A program made the position numbers and the translations under genes. 64,000 nt of DNA from Streptococcus oralis (GTDB lineage Bacteria > Bacillota > Bacilli > Lactobacillales > Streptococcaceae). Under the pieces are notes generated by a model that worked only from the letters and a program-made list of their open reading frames with translations, was not told the origin of the DNA and did not search any database. The stretch spans positions 1,841,501 to 1,905,500 of the forward strand of contig NZ_CP046523.1 of assembly GCF_021497885.1 (NCBI RefSeq), given 5' to 3'. This document shows, in pieces, positions 28,045-41,163 of this stretch. Numbering within the stretch: position 1 is the first letter of the stretch; each line of letters starts with the position of its first letter.

Positions 28045-28141
28045 CCATTTAAACCCAAGTACAAGCTCTAACTAGGAGTACTCAGGTAAACCAACATCAT
28101 TCGTTTTTATACTTTGTGGCATAGTTTAGGAGGAAAAACAA

Positions 28142-29653
28142 ATGAGTGAAAAAACAAAAAAAAGGTTCCAAATGCCTTCATCTTACACTGTTTTGATCAT
28201 TATTATTGCTATCATGGCAATCTTGACTTGGATCATTCCAGCAGGTAAGTATGACACGAACGAAGCAGGTGGCCTCATTGCAGGTACCTATCAAACTGTT
28301 GACTCTAATCCCCAAGGGATTTACGATATTCTAATGGCTCCGATTCGGGCGATGCTCGGTCACGAACCAACTAAAGCCGCTATTGACGTAGCCTTCTTCA
28401 TCCTCATGGTTGGAGGATTTCTAGGTGTCGTCAATGCGACAGGCACATTAGATGTTGGTATTGCCTCTATTGTTAAGAAATACAAAGGACGCGAAAAAAT
28501 GCTGATCCTCATCCTCATGCCCCTCTTTGCACTTGGAGGAACAACTTATGGTATGGGTGAAGAAACCATGGCATTTTATCCACTCCTTGTTCCTGTTATG
28601 ATGGCTGTTGGTTTTGATAGCATTACTGCCGTTGCCATCATTCTACTAGGTTCCCAAGTTGGCTGTCTTGCCTCTACTCTCAATCCTTTTGCTACTGTTA
28701 TCGCTTCTGATACCGCAGGTGTGTCATCTATGGACGGGGTTATCCTTCGTATCATCTTCTGGTTTGTTATGACGGGTATTAGTACTTACTTTGTCTACCG
28801 CTATGCAGAAAAGATTCAAAAGGATCCCACAAAATCACTTGTCTACTCTCAACGTGAAGAAGACCTTAAACACTTCAATGTCACTGATAACGAAAATGCT
28901 CCATCTGTCTTGAACAAGAAACAAAAACATGTTCTTGCCTTGTTCATCTTGACTTTCATCATCATGATCGCCAGCTTTATCCCTTGGGTAGACTTGCACA
29001 TCACTCTATTTGAAGACTTCAAGAATTGGTTGATTGGTCTTCCTGTTATCGGTGGAGCTATCGGTTCATCTGCTCTACCATTCGGTAGCTGGTACTTCCC
29101 AGAAGGGGCGATGCTCTTTGCTGTGATGGGTATTCTTATTGGTGTTGTTTACGGTCTCAAGGAAAGCAAGATTATCTCTACCTTTATGGCTGGTGCAGCA
29201 GATCTTCTCACCGTAGCCTTGATTTGTGCAGTAGCTCGTGGTATCCAAGTTATCATGAACGACGGTATGATTACTGCAACTATTCTACACTGGGGTGAAG
29301 TCGGACTTCAAGGTCTCTCTTCTCAGGTCTTCATCGTTTTGACCTACCTCTTCTACCTTCCTATGTCATTCCTTATCCCATCTTCATCTGGACTTGCTAG
29401 TGCTACAATGGGAATCATGGCACCACTTGGTGAGTTCGTTAACGTAAAACCTAGTCTCATCATCACTGCCTATCAATCTGCATCTGGTGTACTAAACCTT
29501 GTCGCTCCAACTTCTGGTATCGTTATGGGGGCTCTCGCGCTCGGCCGTATCAGTCTAGGAACTTGGTGGAAATTTGTTACTAAACTCATTGTCGTTATTG
29601 TCATTGTGAGCATACTTCTTCTTATCCTAGGTACCTTCCTACCATTCCTTTAG
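28142..29653 (+). CDS. arcD: YfcC-family arginine/ornithine antiporter
   Basis: 503 residues with 12 or more membrane helices. The N-terminus ([20 protein letters not shown]) and motifs such as [17 protein letters not shown] and [16 protein letters not shown] are typical of the YfcC family, which provides the ArcD function in streptococci by exchanging arginine for ornithine. The transport direction is inferred from operon position. AGGAGG precedes the ATG. It is located in the cytoplasmic membrane. Confidence 0.9.
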   Translation: MSEKTKKRFQMPSSYTVLIIIIAIMAILTWIIPAGKYDTNEAGGLIAGTYQTVDSNPQGIYDILMAPIRAMLGHEPTKAAIDVAFFILMVGGFLGVVNATGTLDVGIASIVKKYKGREKMLILILMPLFALGGTTYGMGEETMAFYPLLVPVMMAVGFDSITAVAIILLGSQVGCLASTLNPFATVIASDTAGVSSMDGVILRIIFWFVMTGISTYFVYRYAEKIQKDPTKSLVYSQREEDLKHFNVTDNENAPSVLNKKQKHVLALFILTFIIMIASFIPWVDLHITLFEDFKNWLIGLPVIGGAIGSSALPFGSWYFPEGAMLFAVMGILIGVVYGLKESKIISTFMAGAADLLTVALICAVARGIQVIMNDGMITATILHWGEVGLQGLSSQVFIVLTYLFYLPMSFLIPSSSGLASATMGIMAPLGEFVNVKPSLIITAYQSASGVLNLVAPTSGIVMGALALGRISLGTWWKFVTKLIVVIVIVSILLLILGTFLPFL

Positions 29654-29675
29654 AACAAAGTATGAGGTAAAACGG

Positions 29676-31004
29676 ATGAATTCATATATCACCGACTCCA
29701 TTAAACAGAGCTTTTTACAGAGTTTAAAGACTCTTATCTCCTACCCATCTGTTCTCAAAGAAGGAGAAAATGGCACACCTTTTGGACAAGCTATTCAAGA
29801 CGTTCTAGAAAAGACGCTAGAAATCTGCCGTGAACTTGGCTTTAAAACTTATATTGATCCCAAGGGCTATTATGGTTATGCAGAGGTTGGTGAGGGAGAA
29901 CTTCTTGCCATCCTCTGTCACTTGGATGTTGTGCCTGCAGGAGATTTGTCAGATTGGCAATCTCCTCCATTTGAAGCAACTATCAGAGAAGGAAAACTCT
30001 ATGGACGAGGGGCACAAGACGACAAAGGTCCTTCACTGGCAGCTCTCTACGCAGTGAAAAGCTTGCTTGACCAAGGCATCCAATTTAAGAAGCGCGTGCG
30101 TTTTATCTTTGGTACGGATGAAGAAACTCTTTGGAGATGTATGGCACGCTACAACGCCCTCGAAGAACAAGCCAGCATGGGATTTGCACCGGATTCGTCA
30201 TTTCCTTTGACATACGCTGAAAAGGGGCTCCTTCAAGTCAAGCTTCATGGTTCCGGCTCTGATCTTCTCAAGCTCGATGTCGGAGGTGCCTTTAATGTCG
30301 TACCAGATAAGGCAAGTTACCAAGGTCCTCTTTATGAAGCGGTTTGTAGAGGTTTGAAGGAAGCAAATTTTGATCACCAAACCACAGAACAAACTGTGAC
30401 CGTCCTTGGGGTACCTAAGCACGCCAAAGATGCTAGTCAAGGTGTCAATGCAGTCATTCGGCTTGCTAGTTTACTCGCACCTCTCCAACCCCACCCTGCC
30501 CTCCATTTTATAGCCGACAAAGCAGGGCAAGATGGTAGAGGGCTTGGAATCTTTGGAGAGGTTACTGATGAACCGTCTGGTTCCCTTTCCTTTAATGTTG
30601 CAGGGTTGACCATCAATCCCGATCGCTCCGAAATTCGGATCGACATACGTATACCTGTGCTAGCAGATAAGGAGAAACTGGTGGCACAGCTCACTCAGTG
30701 CGCCAAAGACTACCAACTTGACTACCAAGAATTTGACTATCTAGCACCCCTCTATGTCGCAAGAGATAGCCAACTCGTTACTACCCTTATGCAAGTCTAC
30801 CAAGAAAAAACCGGAGATAAAACTCCTCCTCTCTCATCAGGTGGTGCTACCTTTGCCCGCACCATGCCAAACTGTGTAGCCTTTGGCGCTCTTTTCCCAG
30901 GAGCACAACAAACTGAACATCAGGCAAATGAAGCAGCTGTCCTAGACGATCTTTATCACGCTATGGACATCTACGCAGAGGCGGTTTACCGTCTCACAAC
31001 CTAA
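29676..31004 (+). CDS. arcT: M20 family dipeptidase of the arc operon
   Basis: 442 residues, PepV-like M20 metallopeptidase. Metal-binding motifs are [35 protein letters not shown] and the late His in [10 protein letters not shown]. The name arcT is used for this position in streptococcal arc operons; the enzyme probably frees arginine from short peptides, which would feed the pathway. That role is inferred. It lies 22 bases after arcD and ends before a bidirectional terminator. Confidence 0.88.
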   Translation: MNSYITDSIKQSFLQSLKTLISYPSVLKEGENGTPFGQAIQDVLEKTLEICRELGFKTYIDPKGYYGYAEVGEGELLAILCHLDVVPAGDLSDWQSPPFEATIREGKLYGRGAQDDKGPSLAALYAVKSLLDQGIQFKKRVRFIFGTDEETLWRCMARYNALEEQASMGFAPDSSFPLTYAEKGLLQVKLHGSGSDLLKLDVGGAFNVVPDKASYQGPLYEAVCRGLKEANFDHQTTEQTVTVLGVPKHAKDASQGVNAVIRLASLLAPLQPHPALHFIADKAGQDGRGLGIFGEVTDEPSGSLSFNVAGLTINPDRSEIRIDIRIPVLADKEKLVAQLTQCAKDYQLDYQEFDYLAPLYVARDSQLVTTLMQVYQEKTGDKTPPLSSGGATFARTMPNCVAFGALFPGAQQTEHQANEAAVLDDLYHAMDIYAEAVYRLTT

Positions 31005-31028
31005 CCAGATAATCGCTTCTAGCAAAAA

Positions 31029-31053
31029 AATCCCGCAAATCTGCGGGATTTTC
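31029..31053. terminator. Bidirectional terminator between arcT and adcA
   Basis: AATCCCGCA (31029-31037), loop AATC, TGCGGGATT (31042-31050), with A and T runs on both sides; the genes converge here. Confidence 0.9.
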
Positions 31054-31060
31054 TCTTGCG

Positions 31061-32566
31061 TCAATGCGCCAACATTTCTTGGGCGATTTCTTGACCAGAT
31101 AGGTTATCTGGGTAGTAAGTTGGCCAGTTATCCATCTCTTCAAAGAGGGCTTCTTGGCTGGTGCCTCCAAAGAAGATATGGAAATGTTCTGCCTTGACTG
31201 GGGCGATATTGTGGTCGCTAAACTGAACATACTTGAACTGTCCAGCGTCCGCATCTGTCGCTTCAAAGAGGAAGCGCACACCACGATTGCCTTTCTTATA
31301 AGTCAAGATTTTCTTGCCGACATACTTGTAAGTGAATTTCTTACTTTGGCCACCTTGAACAAATTCCATAGTGTTGTCCGTGATGTTGATCTTGGTCACA
31401 TCTGTCTGATAGCCTTTTCTATAGTAGGCCTTATACTCATCCTTGGTCATCTTGCCAGTCAACTTAGCCTTGTAGTCAAAGACTTGATCAAAGGTCCCAT
31501 CCTCAAGGAAAGGATAGACAGATTGCCAGTTACCAACATAGTCACTCAAGGTGCGGTCCTTGACATCTGCATCCTCAAAGTAACCATTGTGAACGGTCTT
31601 GGTGTTTTCTTCCTTCTCTGGCTCAATTTCTGGTCCTTCTTGGTCTGTTGTCTGCTTCAAAGCCTTGAGGTTTTTCTCCATCACGGAGATATAGTCCTCA
31701 CCAGCCTTGGTTGCTTCTTCTGTCAGACTTTCCAGCGGATTGAGCACATCTAGTTTGACACCTGTTTCTTTTGAAAGGGTATTTGCGAGGGCTTGTGAGG
31801 CATTTTCTTCAAAGTAGATATAAGAAATCTTGTTTTTCTTGATATACTCTGTCAATTCTGCCAAACGTGCTGCTGATGGTTCTGCATCTGGTGAGAGACC
31901 TGAGATGGATACTTGCTTGAGACCGTAGTCCAAGGCAAGGTAGTTAAAGGCAGCGTGCTGGGTCACAAAGCTCTTTTGTTTGACTTGAGACAAGCCATCT
32001 GTGTAGGCCTTGTCCAAGGCTTGCAATTTTTCAATATAGGCAGCTGCATTCTTCTCAAAAGTCTCTTTTTTATCAGGATAATCTGCTGACAAGCTATCAC
32101 GGATGTGTTCTACTAGTTTAATAGCACGAACTGGTGATAACCAAACGTGGGGATCGTAGTCGTGATGGTGATCCTCACCGCCATGATCATGCCCTTCCTC
32201 TTCTTCCTCACCACCTGGCAAGAGGAGCATATCACCTGTTGCCTTGATGGTTTTCACTTTTTTCTTATCCAAGGATTCTAGCAATTTTGGAACCCAAGTT
32301 TCCATATTTTCATTTTCATAGACAAAGGTATCTGCGTCTTGGATTTTGGCAACTGCCTTAGCAGACGGTTCGTATTCATGGGGTTCTGTACCAGCACCGA
32401 TTAGAAGTTCTACATTAGCAGCATCTCCTGCGACTTGCTTGGTAAATTCGTAGACAGGGTAAAAGGTTGTCACGATATTTAGCTTCCCATCTGCCTGTTT
32501 TTGATTGGAACAAGCCACTAAAAACAGAGCACATAGACTAGCTAGTAGTAAGCTAATTTTTTTCAT
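31061..32566 (-). CDS. adcA: Zinc-binding lipoprotein AdcA with ZinT domain
   Basis: 501 residues. The lipobox is in LCALFLVACS. The N-terminal ZnuA-like domain contains an acidic His-rich loop (EEEEEGHDHGGEDHHHDYD) that captures zinc; the C-terminal ~180 residues form a ZinT domain (HNGYFEDADVKDRTLSDYVG, ending HFHIFFGG). The two-domain fusion is normal for AdcA. It delivers zinc to AdcB. It is the last gene of adcRCBA and lies 9 bases after adcB. Confidence 0.96.
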   Translation of the reverse strand: MKKISLLLASLCALFLVACSNQKQADGKLNIVTTFYPVYEFTKQVAGDAANVELLIGAGTEPHEYEPSAKAVAKIQDADTFVYENENMETWVPKLLESLDKKKVKTIKATGDMLLLPGGEEEEEGHDHGGEDHHHDYDPHVWLSPVRAIKLVEHIRDSLSADYPDKKETFEKNAAAYIEKLQALDKAYTDGLSQVKQKSFVTQHAAFNYLALDYGLKQVSISGLSPDAEPSAARLAELTEYIKKNKISYIYFEENASQALANTLSKETGVKLDVLNPLESLTEEATKAGEDYISVMEKNLKALKQTTDQEGPEIEPEKEENTKTVHNGYFEDADVKDRTLSDYVGNWQSVYPFLEDGTFDQVFDYKAKLTGKMTKDEYKAYYRKGYQTDVTKINITDNTMEFVQGGQSKKFTYKYVGKKILTYKKGNRGVRFLFEATDADAGQFKYVQFSDHNIAPVKAEHFHIFFGGTSQEALFEEMDNWPTYYPDNLSGQEIAQEMLAH

Positions 32567-32575
32567 TTCATTCTC

Positions 32576-33382
32576 CTATTTGATAAAACGTTTCAGTAGA
32601 CTGACTAACAAAAAGACAGCTACAAAGATAATGGTGATACTAGCGCTAGCAGGAGTTTCCGCATAGTAGGAAATATAGAGCCCTGCCACCATTCCCAAAA
32701 AGCCAATAGCGCTGGCTAATAACATAACGGATTTGAAGTTTTTCCCCAGACGAAGGGCAATACTAGCTGGCAAGACCATAATGGTCGACACCAAAAGAGC
32801 TCCTGCTGCTGGAATCATAAGGGCAATAGCCACCCCTGTCACCATGTTAAAGAGGATAGACATGGTACGAACTGGCAAGCCATCCACAAAGGCCGTATCC
32901 TCATCAAAAGTCAGGATATACATTGGTCGCAAGAACAAGAAAGTCAAGAGTAAAACGACCGCAGCAATGGCAAAGAGGAAAATCACCTGCTCCTGGCTAA
33001 TGGTCACAATCGAACCAAAGAGATATTGGTCCAAACTCATGGAACTCGAACTTTTACCCTTACTCATGACAATCAGAGACACTGCAAGTCCTGTCGACAT
33101 GAGGATGGCAGTCCCGATTTCCATAAAGTTCTTGTAAACCGTACGCAGATACTCCAGAAAGACCGCAGCGATCAAGACAATAGCAATGGTTGAAATAGTT
33201 GGAGAAATCCCCAAAACCAGACCAAAGGCTACCCCTGACAGAGAAACGTGACTGAGGGTATCACTCATCAAACTCTGACGACGTAAGATAAGGAAGGTCC
33301 CAAGAACTGGAGAAAAGAGACTCATGGCAATGACAGCCAAGAAGGCTCGCTGCATGAAGTCATAAGATAACAAACTAAGCAT
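32576..33382 (-). CDS. adcB: Zinc ABC transporter permease
   Basis: 268 residues with about eight membrane helices of the ABC-3 (ZnuB/MntB) family; motifs [16 protein letters not shown] and [16 protein letters not shown] are recognizable. It forms the zinc channel with the AdcC ATPase. It overlaps adcC by 8 bases. Confidence 0.95.
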   Translation of the reverse strand: MLSLLSYDFMQRAFLAVIAMSLFSPVLGTFLILRRQSLMSDTLSHVSLSGVAFGLVLGISPTISTIAIVLIAAVFLEYLRTVYKNFMEIGTAILMSTGLAVSLIVMSKGKSSSSMSLDQYLFGSIVTISQEQVIFLFAIAAVVLLLTFLFLRPMYILTFDEDTAFVDGLPVRTMSILFNMVTGVAIALMIPAAGALLVSTIMVLPASIALRLGKNFKSVMLLASAIGFLGMVAGLYISYYAETPASASITIIFVAVFLLVSLLKRFIK

Positions 33383-34079
33383 GTTCCACCTCCTGGTCGC
33401 TTTCGTGAACGTTGAAACAACGCCATGGCGAGTCTTGATTGCGCACTAGATGGATATTGCGATCCGCATAGTCCTTGACCTCCTCAGGGTCATGGGTAAT
33501 CATCAAAACAGCCTTGCCATGATGGTGGGCACTGTGGTGCATGAGTTCGTAAAATTCATTTTTGCTTCCAGCATCCATCCCTGTCGTCGGCTCATCCAAG
33601 ACAAAGATATCTGGGTCAGAAGCAAACATCCGGGCAATCACTGCTCGTTGCTTTTGCCCTCCCGAAAGGGAACCAATTCGTTTGTCACGATGTTCCCACA
33701 TACCAACTGAGTCTAAACTGGCCTTGATATGCTCCTCATCGTGAGCATTCAAGCGACGGAACCAGCCCTTTCGAGGATAGCGACCCGACTTGACAAATTC
33801 ATAAACCGTACTCGGAAAGCCAGCATTAAAACTGGCTATCTGCTGAGGAAGATAGGCTATCCTAAGTTTTTTCCCATGAGTATTTGTCTTTGAGATGGTT
33901 ACCTTACCAAATCTTGGTTGCAAAATACCTAGACTCGCCTTGATAAGCGTCGTCTTGGCAGCCCCATTTTCACCAGTCAGGGTGACAAACTCCCCACTAT
34001 CAACACTGTAGTTGATGTGCTCGAGGACAGGTTCCTTGTCATAATAGAAAGACAAGTCCTCTACTGTAATATACCGCAT
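33375..34079 (-). CDS. adcC: Zinc ABC transporter ATPase
   Basis: 234 residues. ABC signature LSGGQKQR, Walker [12 protein letters not shown] and H-loop MITHDPEEV are normal. The Walker A reads GENGAAKT, with Ala where the consensus has Gly before Lys. I believe this is a natural feature of streptococcal AdcC and not a defect. It overlaps the adcR stop by 1 base and adcB by 8. Confidence 0.95.
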   Translation of the reverse strand: MRYITVEDLSFYYDKEPVLEHINYSVDSGEFVTLTGENGAAKTTLIKASLGILQPRFGKVTISKTNTHGKKLRIAYLPQQIASFNAGFPSTVYEFVKSGRYPRKGWFRRLNAHDEEHIKASLDSVGMWEHRDKRIGSLSGGQKQRAVIARMFASDPDIFVLDEPTTGMDAGSKNEFYELMHHSAHHHGKAVLMITHDPEEVKDYADRNIHLVRNQDSPWRCFNVHESDQEVEHA

Positions 34080-34519
34080 TATTTGATTTCTCCTACTAAA
34101 GCAGTTAAAAACCGCTGAATAACTTCTTGTTCATTTGGAGTAAACTGACTTGCCACTTGTTCATAGGCTAAGAGCGTGTGCTCATGATGATGGTGGTGTT
34201 CTGCCGCTACTGGTCGAGCTAGCTCTGTCAGTTTATAAAAGATCACACGCGCATCCTTGGGATCTCTGGATGTCTCTAACATGCCCTCTTTGACCAAAGA
34301 CTTGATAGCCTTGGTCACTGCCGCCTGACTAACGTTAAGACGACGGGCCAACTCCGAGTTGGTTAGGGATTCTTCGGACAAGAGCATGAGGATGTGTTCC
34401 TGAGTATTGGTCAAGGCTACGTCACTCGTGCAATGCCCGATCAGAATTTCATGCTGGTTCTCAGATCTCAAGATCACCTCGTTTAAAAAGTTATCGATTT
34501 CCTGTGCAAGCTGTCTCAT
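34079..34519 (-). CDS. adcR: Zinc-responsive MarR-family repressor AdcR
   Basis: 146 residues of the MarR fold. His-rich metal ligands are visible (EHHHHHEH, and IGHC in the N-terminal half). The helix-turn-helix is [19 protein letters not shown]. Zinc-bound AdcR represses zinc-uptake genes. An operator-like site overlaps its promoter, consistent with autoregulation of adcRCBA. Its stop overlaps the adcC start as TAATG. Confidence 0.96.
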   Translation of the reverse strand: MRQLAQEIDNFLNEVILRSENQHEILIGHCTSDVALTNTQEHILMLLSEESLTNSELARRLNVSQAAVTKAIKSLVKEGMLETSRDPKDARVIFYKLTELARPVAAEHHHHHEHTLLAYEQVASQFTPNEQEVIQRFLTALVGEIK

Positions 34520-34575
34520 GTGTTACTCCTTCCCTAGCTATCTTTTTCGTAAAAAACATAGATAGTTACCGATTC

Positions 34576-34614
34576 TTTACTGGTTAATTATATCACAAAC
34601 CAAAAAAGAGTCAA
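34576..34614 (-). promoter_or_regulatory. adcR promoter and AdcR operator
   Basis: Minus strand: TTGACT (34609-34614), a 16-bp spacer and TATAAT (34587-34592). TTAACCAGTAAA (34576-34587) follows and matches the AdcR box TTAACYRGTTAA at 11 of 12 positions. The -35 lies within the stem of the terminator of the upstream gene. Confidence 0.82.
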
Positions 34615-34647
34615 GGGAAAAAGGCGTAAAAACGTTTCCCTAGACTC
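34601..34647 (-). terminator. Terminator of the 5'-nucleotidase gene
   Basis: Minus strand: GAGTCTAGGGAAA (34635-34647) pairs with TTTCCCTTGACTC (34608-34620), followed by TTTTTTG. It shares bases with the adcR -35. Confidence 0.8.
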
Positions 34648-34667
34648 TTCTAGATGTAAAATTTAAC

Positions 34668-36695
34668 CTATTTTTGCTTTGGTTTTCGACTCGATAAGAT
34701 ACCCGCCAAACCAGTTACCATTCCCATCAAGAGCAAGAAGACGGACTGTTCGCTTCCTGTATTTGGGAGAGCTTTTTCTGAGACAACTGCCTTCTTGCTA
34801 AATTGACCAGCCACCTCATAAGTAAGTGGCACATTCGTAGTCGCATCGCTAGCAGCTGCATTCGTTTGAGGTGTTTCTACCGGCAGACTAAAAGTTGTAG
34901 AGTCCACAGAAATCGTCCGTGAGTTCGGATTGATCTTTTCATACTGGGTCAAATCAGCAGTTTTCAGATACTCTTCAAAGGCTGCATCCATAGAAGGACC
35001 TTCTTCACGCGCACCACCTAACATCGTGTAGCCATCGCCACCCGCAGCTAAGAAATCATTGGTTGCAAGATAGTAAGTTTTGGCGAGGTCCAGAAGATCA
35101 TAACGACCAGTTGCACGGTTTTTAACCTGGATGGCCAAGACACGTTTGCCTGATGGTAGGTTGGTATCATAGTAGACCTTCACACCCGAAACTTGCAAGA
35201 AGCCACCACTTGGTTCTAACAATGGTTGGCCGTTCTCATCCAAGACCTTCTTGCCATCCTTATCGACCTGCAAGATAGAGCCGAGTGATTTTTCAAACAT
35301 ATCCAAGACTTGTTGCCCCGTCACTTGGATTTGTGAGATGGTATTTCCAAATGGAAGAACGGCAATGACATTTCCTTTAGTGATCGGTTTGCCTTTTGCA
35401 ATGGTTTCACGCAAGCCACCACCATTTGTCACAGCGATGTCTGTCGGATGGCTAAATCCTGTTTGACCATACTGATAGAGAGAATCTGCTACGACGTTTC
35501 CGAGGTTGGTTTCACGGACCCGAACATTTTCACGATCTCCGTTGAGTTCTACAGGGCTGTTTGAAACGACTTCAACAGCATTTTCAGCATCGTATTTTTG
35601 TTTAATGTCTTTGACTAGTTTTTCAACTTTTGGATTGGCAGTCAGTTTCTTAGCATCAGCAGCTGCAATCAACGTAGGATTGCCCAAAAGCTGACGTGAT
35701 TTGTAGATAACTTTCCCAACATTATGAAGGTAGCTTCCTGTTTGGTTATAGGTAACATTGTCTCCATAAGTTGTGGAAGCTACTGTATGAGAGTGACCAT
35801 CGATTACTGTTACACGTTTCCCTTTCAAACGAGGATTTTTAGACAAGGCTTCTGCCAAGGTTGAACCACGCCACTCGACTGGAGTTGTGGTATCCACACC
35901 CAAGTGAGCAAGCACAACATAGTGTTTGTAGTCCTTACCTTCTGCACGCGCCTTGGCTTGAACTTCTTCGATGACCTTATTGACTTCAGAGATTGGATCA
36001 GTAAAAGTTACCCCTTTAATGTTTTTAGGGTGGGTTTTTGTAGCAGTTTCAGGTGTTGTCACACCAATCACAACAAACTCATCACCTTCCACAGTCTTAT
36101 CTTTATCAACGATTGTAGAAGCTTCAAAAAGACGAGCTCCATTGACATAGGTATTCGAGCTAAGTAATGGGAATTTCAAGATTTCCTTGTATTTTTTAAC
36201 TTCATCAAGACCAAAGTCAAACTCATGGTTTCCTACTGCCATGGCATCATACTGCATCTGATTGAGAATTTCAGCACGCGCTTCACCCTTGGTAGAGTTG
36301 GAAATCGGCAAACCTTGGAAAGCGTCTCCCGCATCAACAACCAGAGTATTTTGATTTGATTTCGCACGCTCCTGCTCAATGACAGTCGCTAGTTTAGCAT
36401 CTCCAATTACTCCCTTTTCCTCTACGATACGACCATGAACATCATTAGTATGTAAGATAACGGTGTCCTTTTCTTCGCTTTTAGTAGATTCAACAGGAGC
36501 TGACGGAGCTTCTGCAGATGCAACGGTTGATGGAGTCTCTACCTCATTTGTTGGAGTTGCTGACGTAGCGGGAGTTGCTACAACAGCTGAACTTTCTGCA
36601 GGAGTTGTTGCTTCCTCAGCATAGACTTGTCCAGCTAAAAAAGCTGGGGCTAATAGAGCTGTCGACAAGACAGGTAACAAAGAGCGTTTATTCAT
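34668..36695 (-). CDS. Cell-wall-anchored 5'-nucleotidase
   Basis: 675 residues. Signal peptide (~1-26), a Pro/Thr/Ser/Ala-rich spacer (~27-70), metallophosphatase domain (ILHTNDVHG, VDAGDAFQG, VGNHEFDFG, DGHSHT) and 5'-nucleotidase C-terminal domain (NGGGLRETI). The LPNTG sorting signal, a hydrophobic segment and the tail RKPKQK show sortase anchoring. Enzymes of this type hydrolyse extracellular AMP and related nucleotides to nucleosides; in other streptococci the adenosine made dampens host immunity, which may apply here too. It is a separate transcription unit between dlt and adc. Confidence 0.92.
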   Translation of the reverse strand: MNKRSLLPVLSTALLAPAFLAGQVYAEEATTPAESSAVVATPATSATPTNEVETPSTVASAEAPSAPVESTKSEEKDTVILHTNDVHGRIVEEKGVIGDAKLATVIEQERAKSNQNTLVVDAGDAFQGLPISNSTKGEARAEILNQMQYDAMAVGNHEFDFGLDEVKKYKEILKFPLLSSNTYVNGARLFEASTIVDKDKTVEGDEFVVIGVTTPETATKTHPKNIKGVTFTDPISEVNKVIEEVQAKARAEGKDYKHYVVLAHLGVDTTTPVEWRGSTLAEALSKNPRLKGKRVTVIDGHSHTVASTTYGDNVTYNQTGSYLHNVGKVIYKSRQLLGNPTLIAAADAKKLTANPKVEKLVKDIKQKYDAENAVEVVSNSPVELNGDRENVRVRETNLGNVVADSLYQYGQTGFSHPTDIAVTNGGGLRETIAKGKPITKGNVIAVLPFGNTISQIQVTGQQVLDMFEKSLGSILQVDKDGKKVLDENGQPLLEPSGGFLQVSGVKVYYDTNLPSGKRVLAIQVKNRATGRYDLLDLAKTYYLATNDFLAAGGDGYTMLGGAREEGPSMDAAFEEYLKTADLTQYEKINPNSRTISVDSTTFSLPVETPQTNAAASDATTNVPLTYEVAGQFSKKAVVSEKALPNTGSEQSVFLLLMGMVTGLAGILSSRKPKQK

Positions 36696-36796
36696 TTTGA
36701 AATCCTTTTCTTTTCTTTTTTCCTTTATATTATACGATATTTCTAGAAAAAATAAAACTTTTGACTGGTTTTTATATAAAACATTCGCTATTTAAC

Positions 36797-36830
36797 CAAA
36801 AAACCTGAACCAAACAGTTCAAGTTTTTTT
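36797..36830 (-). terminator. Terminator of the dlt operon
   Basis: Minus strand: CTTGAAC (36817-36823), a short loop and GTTCAGG (36804-36810), then a T run. It lies just after the dltD stop. Confidence 0.7.
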
Positions 36831-36837
36831 AATCAAT

Positions 36838-38341
<1,504 letters not shown>

Positions 38342-38351
38342 TTATTTCCTT

Positions 38352-39596
38352 TTATTTTTTAAACCACAAATCATTCAAAAATCCAGAAAAGATTAAGAAT
38401 GAAACCATCACGACATGGAAGGTGACAACCATGCCAAGCAACTGAATCCAGCGATTCTCAGGTAAGGAACCCTTCCCAGCTTTTTTCCGTTCTTTATTGA
38501 GCGCTTTTTTCTTACGAAGCCAAGCATCATTGATGACCAGCCCAATCCCATGAAAAAGTCCATAGGCGATGTAGTACCAGGTTACACCATGCCAAAAGCC
38601 CATAATCAGCATATTGAGGATATAGGCGACACTTGAGGTCATATTGCGATTTTTAAAGACCTTCTTTCTGGTCAACACCATCACCATCCGCATAAAGACA
38701 AAGTCACGAAACCAGAAAGACAGACTCATGTGCCAGCGATTCCAAAACTCCTTTAAATCCCTAGACAAAAAGGGCTTATTAAAGTTGACAGGACTATGAA
38801 TACCCATCAAGTTTGAAATGGCTAAGGCAAACATAGAGTAGCCCGCAAAGTCAAAGAACAGTTCTAAACCGAAGGTGTACATGACCGCTAAAGCGTAGAG
38901 GTTAAAGAAACCACCTGTCTGCAAGGCCAAATTTTTCAACGGAGGCAATAATGTCTCTCCTAAAATATGCGCCAAGATAAACTTGTAGAGGAAGCCAAGC
39001 ATGATATATTTGACAGCCTCTTCTAGCATATCCATCAGCTCATCCCACTCAGGAATGGTCTCGTAATTTTCATTGAAGCGTTTAAAACGATCAATGGGAC
39101 CACTTGAGAAAGTCGGCATGAAGAGAAGAAAACGTAAGAATTGCCAAATCGTTAAATCCTTGATGACACCGTCTCTCAACTCAACGATAACCCCAACTGA
39201 ACGAAAGGTCAGGTAAGAAATTCCCAAAAAGCCAAACAAAGATTGAGGGCCATGAATAGCAGGAGATACTTTCACAAAGACGATTGGCAATAGAGATAAA
39301 AAGCTAACCAGGTAAAATATCCATTTACTATCCCGTTGTTTCCTGTACCTTTTGTAGAAAAATACAAGAAGTACTTGCCAGATAACATAAAGGATAAGAG
39401 CGCTTATTTGATTCGTCTTTCCACCGACCAACATGGTGACGATAAAGAAGAGACTAACAAGCACCTCGTACAAGGCAAAACGTTTCTTGAAAAAAAGACC
39501 GATGAAGATAGGTAAAGTCGCAGCAATCACATACAAAAAATAATAAAGATTGCCATAAGGTTCCAAATGAGGTAGCTGTTTGTAAAGCTCCATCAT
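38352..39596 (-). CDS. dltB: D-alanyl transfer MBOAT protein DltB
   Basis: 414 residues with ~11 membrane helices. MBOAT signature with the catalytic His is in [15 protein letters not shown]; a further conserved block is [16 protein letters not shown]. It moves D-alanine from DltC across the membrane. It overlaps the dltA stop by 4 bases (ATGA). Confidence 0.95.
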   Translation of the reverse strand: MMELYKQLPHLEPYGNLYYFLYVIAATLPIFIGLFFKKRFALYEVLVSLFFIVTMLVGGKTNQISALILYVIWQVLLVFFYKRYRKQRDSKWIFYLVSFLSLLPIVFVKVSPAIHGPQSLFGFLGISYLTFRSVGVIVELRDGVIKDLTIWQFLRFLLFMPTFSSGPIDRFKRFNENYETIPEWDELMDMLEEAVKYIMLGFLYKFILAHILGETLLPPLKNLALQTGGFFNLYALAVMYTFGLELFFDFAGYSMFALAISNLMGIHSPVNFNKPFLSRDLKEFWNRWHMSLSFWFRDFVFMRMVMVLTRKKVFKNRNMTSSVAYILNMLIMGFWHGVTWYYIAYGLFHGIGLVINDAWLRKKKALNKERKKAGKGSLPENRWIQLLGMVVTFHVVMVSFLIFSGFLNDLWFKK

Positions 39597-41143
39597 CTAT
39601 TGTTTACCTCATTGATCAAGCCTTTGATGTCAATCTTACCATTAGGAGTCAGCGGTAGGCTGTCCCGATAAAGGAACTTAGATGGCATCATATAGGACAT
39701 CATGATATCTGTTAAATCTTCCTTGATAGCCTTGGTAATATCGATATCACGCTCAAACTGCTCACGAACACCATCTTTTAAGATGACATAGGCTAGTAGA
39801 TTTTGCACCTTGTGGTCTTTGTTATAGCGCGGAACTGCGACAGCTGACTCGATATAACGAGACTTGTTGAGGTTTTGAGAGACATCTTCTAATTCTATGC
39901 GGTAACCGTTGAACTTAATCTGGAAGTCCATGCGTCCACCGTAAAGAAGCAAGCCTTCATCTGTCATGGTTCCCACATCGCCTGTGTGATAGGCTGGCAG
40001 ACCTTCAAACTCAAAGAAGGCTTCTGCTGTTTTTTCAGGATTGTTCATATATCCTTTTGACACAGCTGGCCCAGACACAATGATTTCTCCCTGTTCACCA
40101 TTTGGCAGTTTATTGCCTTCCTCATCAATGATAAAGGTTGGAGAATCAGCCTTGCTATAGCCGATTGGTAGGCGTTTGAGAGTCGCTAACATCTCGTCTG
40201 TCACAGCAACTGCTGATAGGGCCACTGTCGCTTCTGTTGGGCCGTAAGCATTGATAATACGGGCATTGGGGAAATGCTCGCGCAGTTTTTGAGCCGTTTT
40301 AACCGTCAATTCTTCGCCATCAAAGTAGAAATGCGTGATGCCAGGCATTTTCTCGCTGTTGAAGTCTTCAGACAACATGGCCATATCTGCAAAGGACGGT
40401 GTCGATGTCCAGATAGCGATTGGCAATGAAAAGATGGTCGCAAAGAGTTGCTTAAAGTCCTGGGTAATGGCTGAAGGAAGAGCAAAAAGCGTACCACCTA
40501 GTGCCAAGGTTGGCGCCCAATACATGACAGACAGGTCAAAAGAATAAGGTGGCTGAGCCAGCATTTGCGGACGACTCGGTATCGCAAATTCCTGATCCGT
40601 AATCATCCAGTTGGTAAAGCTGAGGAGGTTATCATGGGAAATCTGCACTCCCTTTGGCTTACCAGTCGTACCAGAAGTAAAGATGATGTAGTAGTTGTCA
40701 TCTCCCTTGACTGGATGCGTAATCTCGTAGCTAGAAGCTTGAGCAAAAGCTTCATGAACTTGCTCCAAATTCAGCATCGGTGTGCTAGTTTGCTCTAATG
40801 GAAAATCCGAGATGGCAATAATCAAACTTGGCTCTGCAACTTCTACGATAGCAGAAACTCGTTCCAAGGCCGAATGGCTGTCAATTGGAATATAGGCATG
40901 CCCCGACTTAGTCAGCGCTACAAAGGTAGCCAACATCTCATACTCCTGACCACCAAAAACGACGACTGGAGATTTCTCAGGCAAGCCAAGTCGATCAATA
41001 GCTGCTGCTAAACTATCTGAATCAGCCTTCAGATCACCATAAGTGTGCTCTTGGCCTAAAACATTGTAGACAGGATATGTTGGCTGTGTTTGAGCAAAGT
41101 GCTCAATCGTTTCAATCATATCTTTTATCGGTTTATTAGACAC
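39593..41143 (-). CDS. dltA: D-alanine-D-alanyl carrier ligase
   Basis: 516 residues, adenylate-forming family. The AMP-binding loop is [28 protein letters not shown] and YHTGDVGTM are further core motifs, and the C-terminal Lys lies in [13 protein letters not shown]. It activates D-alanine and loads DltC. The start codon is GTG (41141-41143), with AAGGAG 10 bases upstream. D-alanylation reduces the negative surface charge and raises resistance to cationic peptides. Confidence 0.96.
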   Translation of the reverse strand: MSNKPIKDMIETIEHFAQTQPTYPVYNVLGQEHTYGDLKADSDSLAAAIDRLGLPEKSPVVVFGGQEYEMLATFVALTKSGHAYIPIDSHSALERVSAIVEVAEPSLIIAISDFPLEQTSTPMLNLEQVHEAFAQASSYEITHPVKGDDNYYIIFTSGTTGKPKGVQISHDNLLSFTNWMITDQEFAIPSRPQMLAQPPYSFDLSVMYWAPTLALGGTLFALPSAITQDFKQLFATIFSLPIAIWTSTPSFADMAMLSEDFNSEKMPGITHFYFDGEELTVKTAQKLREHFPNARIINAYGPTEATVALSAVAVTDEMLATLKRLPIGYSKADSPTFIIDEEGNKLPNGEQGEIIVSGPAVSKGYMNNPEKTAEAFFEFEGLPAYHTGDVGTMTDEGLLLYGGRMDFQIKFNGYRIELEDVSQNLNKSRYIESAVAVPRYNKDHKVQNLLAYVILKDGVREQFERDIDITKAIKEDLTDIMMSYMMPSKFLYRDSLPLTPNGKIDIKGLINEVNNR

Positions 41144-41163
41144 GGTTTTTCTTCTCCTTCAAA

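Noticed and set aside
31154..31753. 199-codon plus-strand frame opposite adcA
   Set aside because: It is antisense to a certain gene, without a ribosome binding site, and its length follows from adcA codon use.
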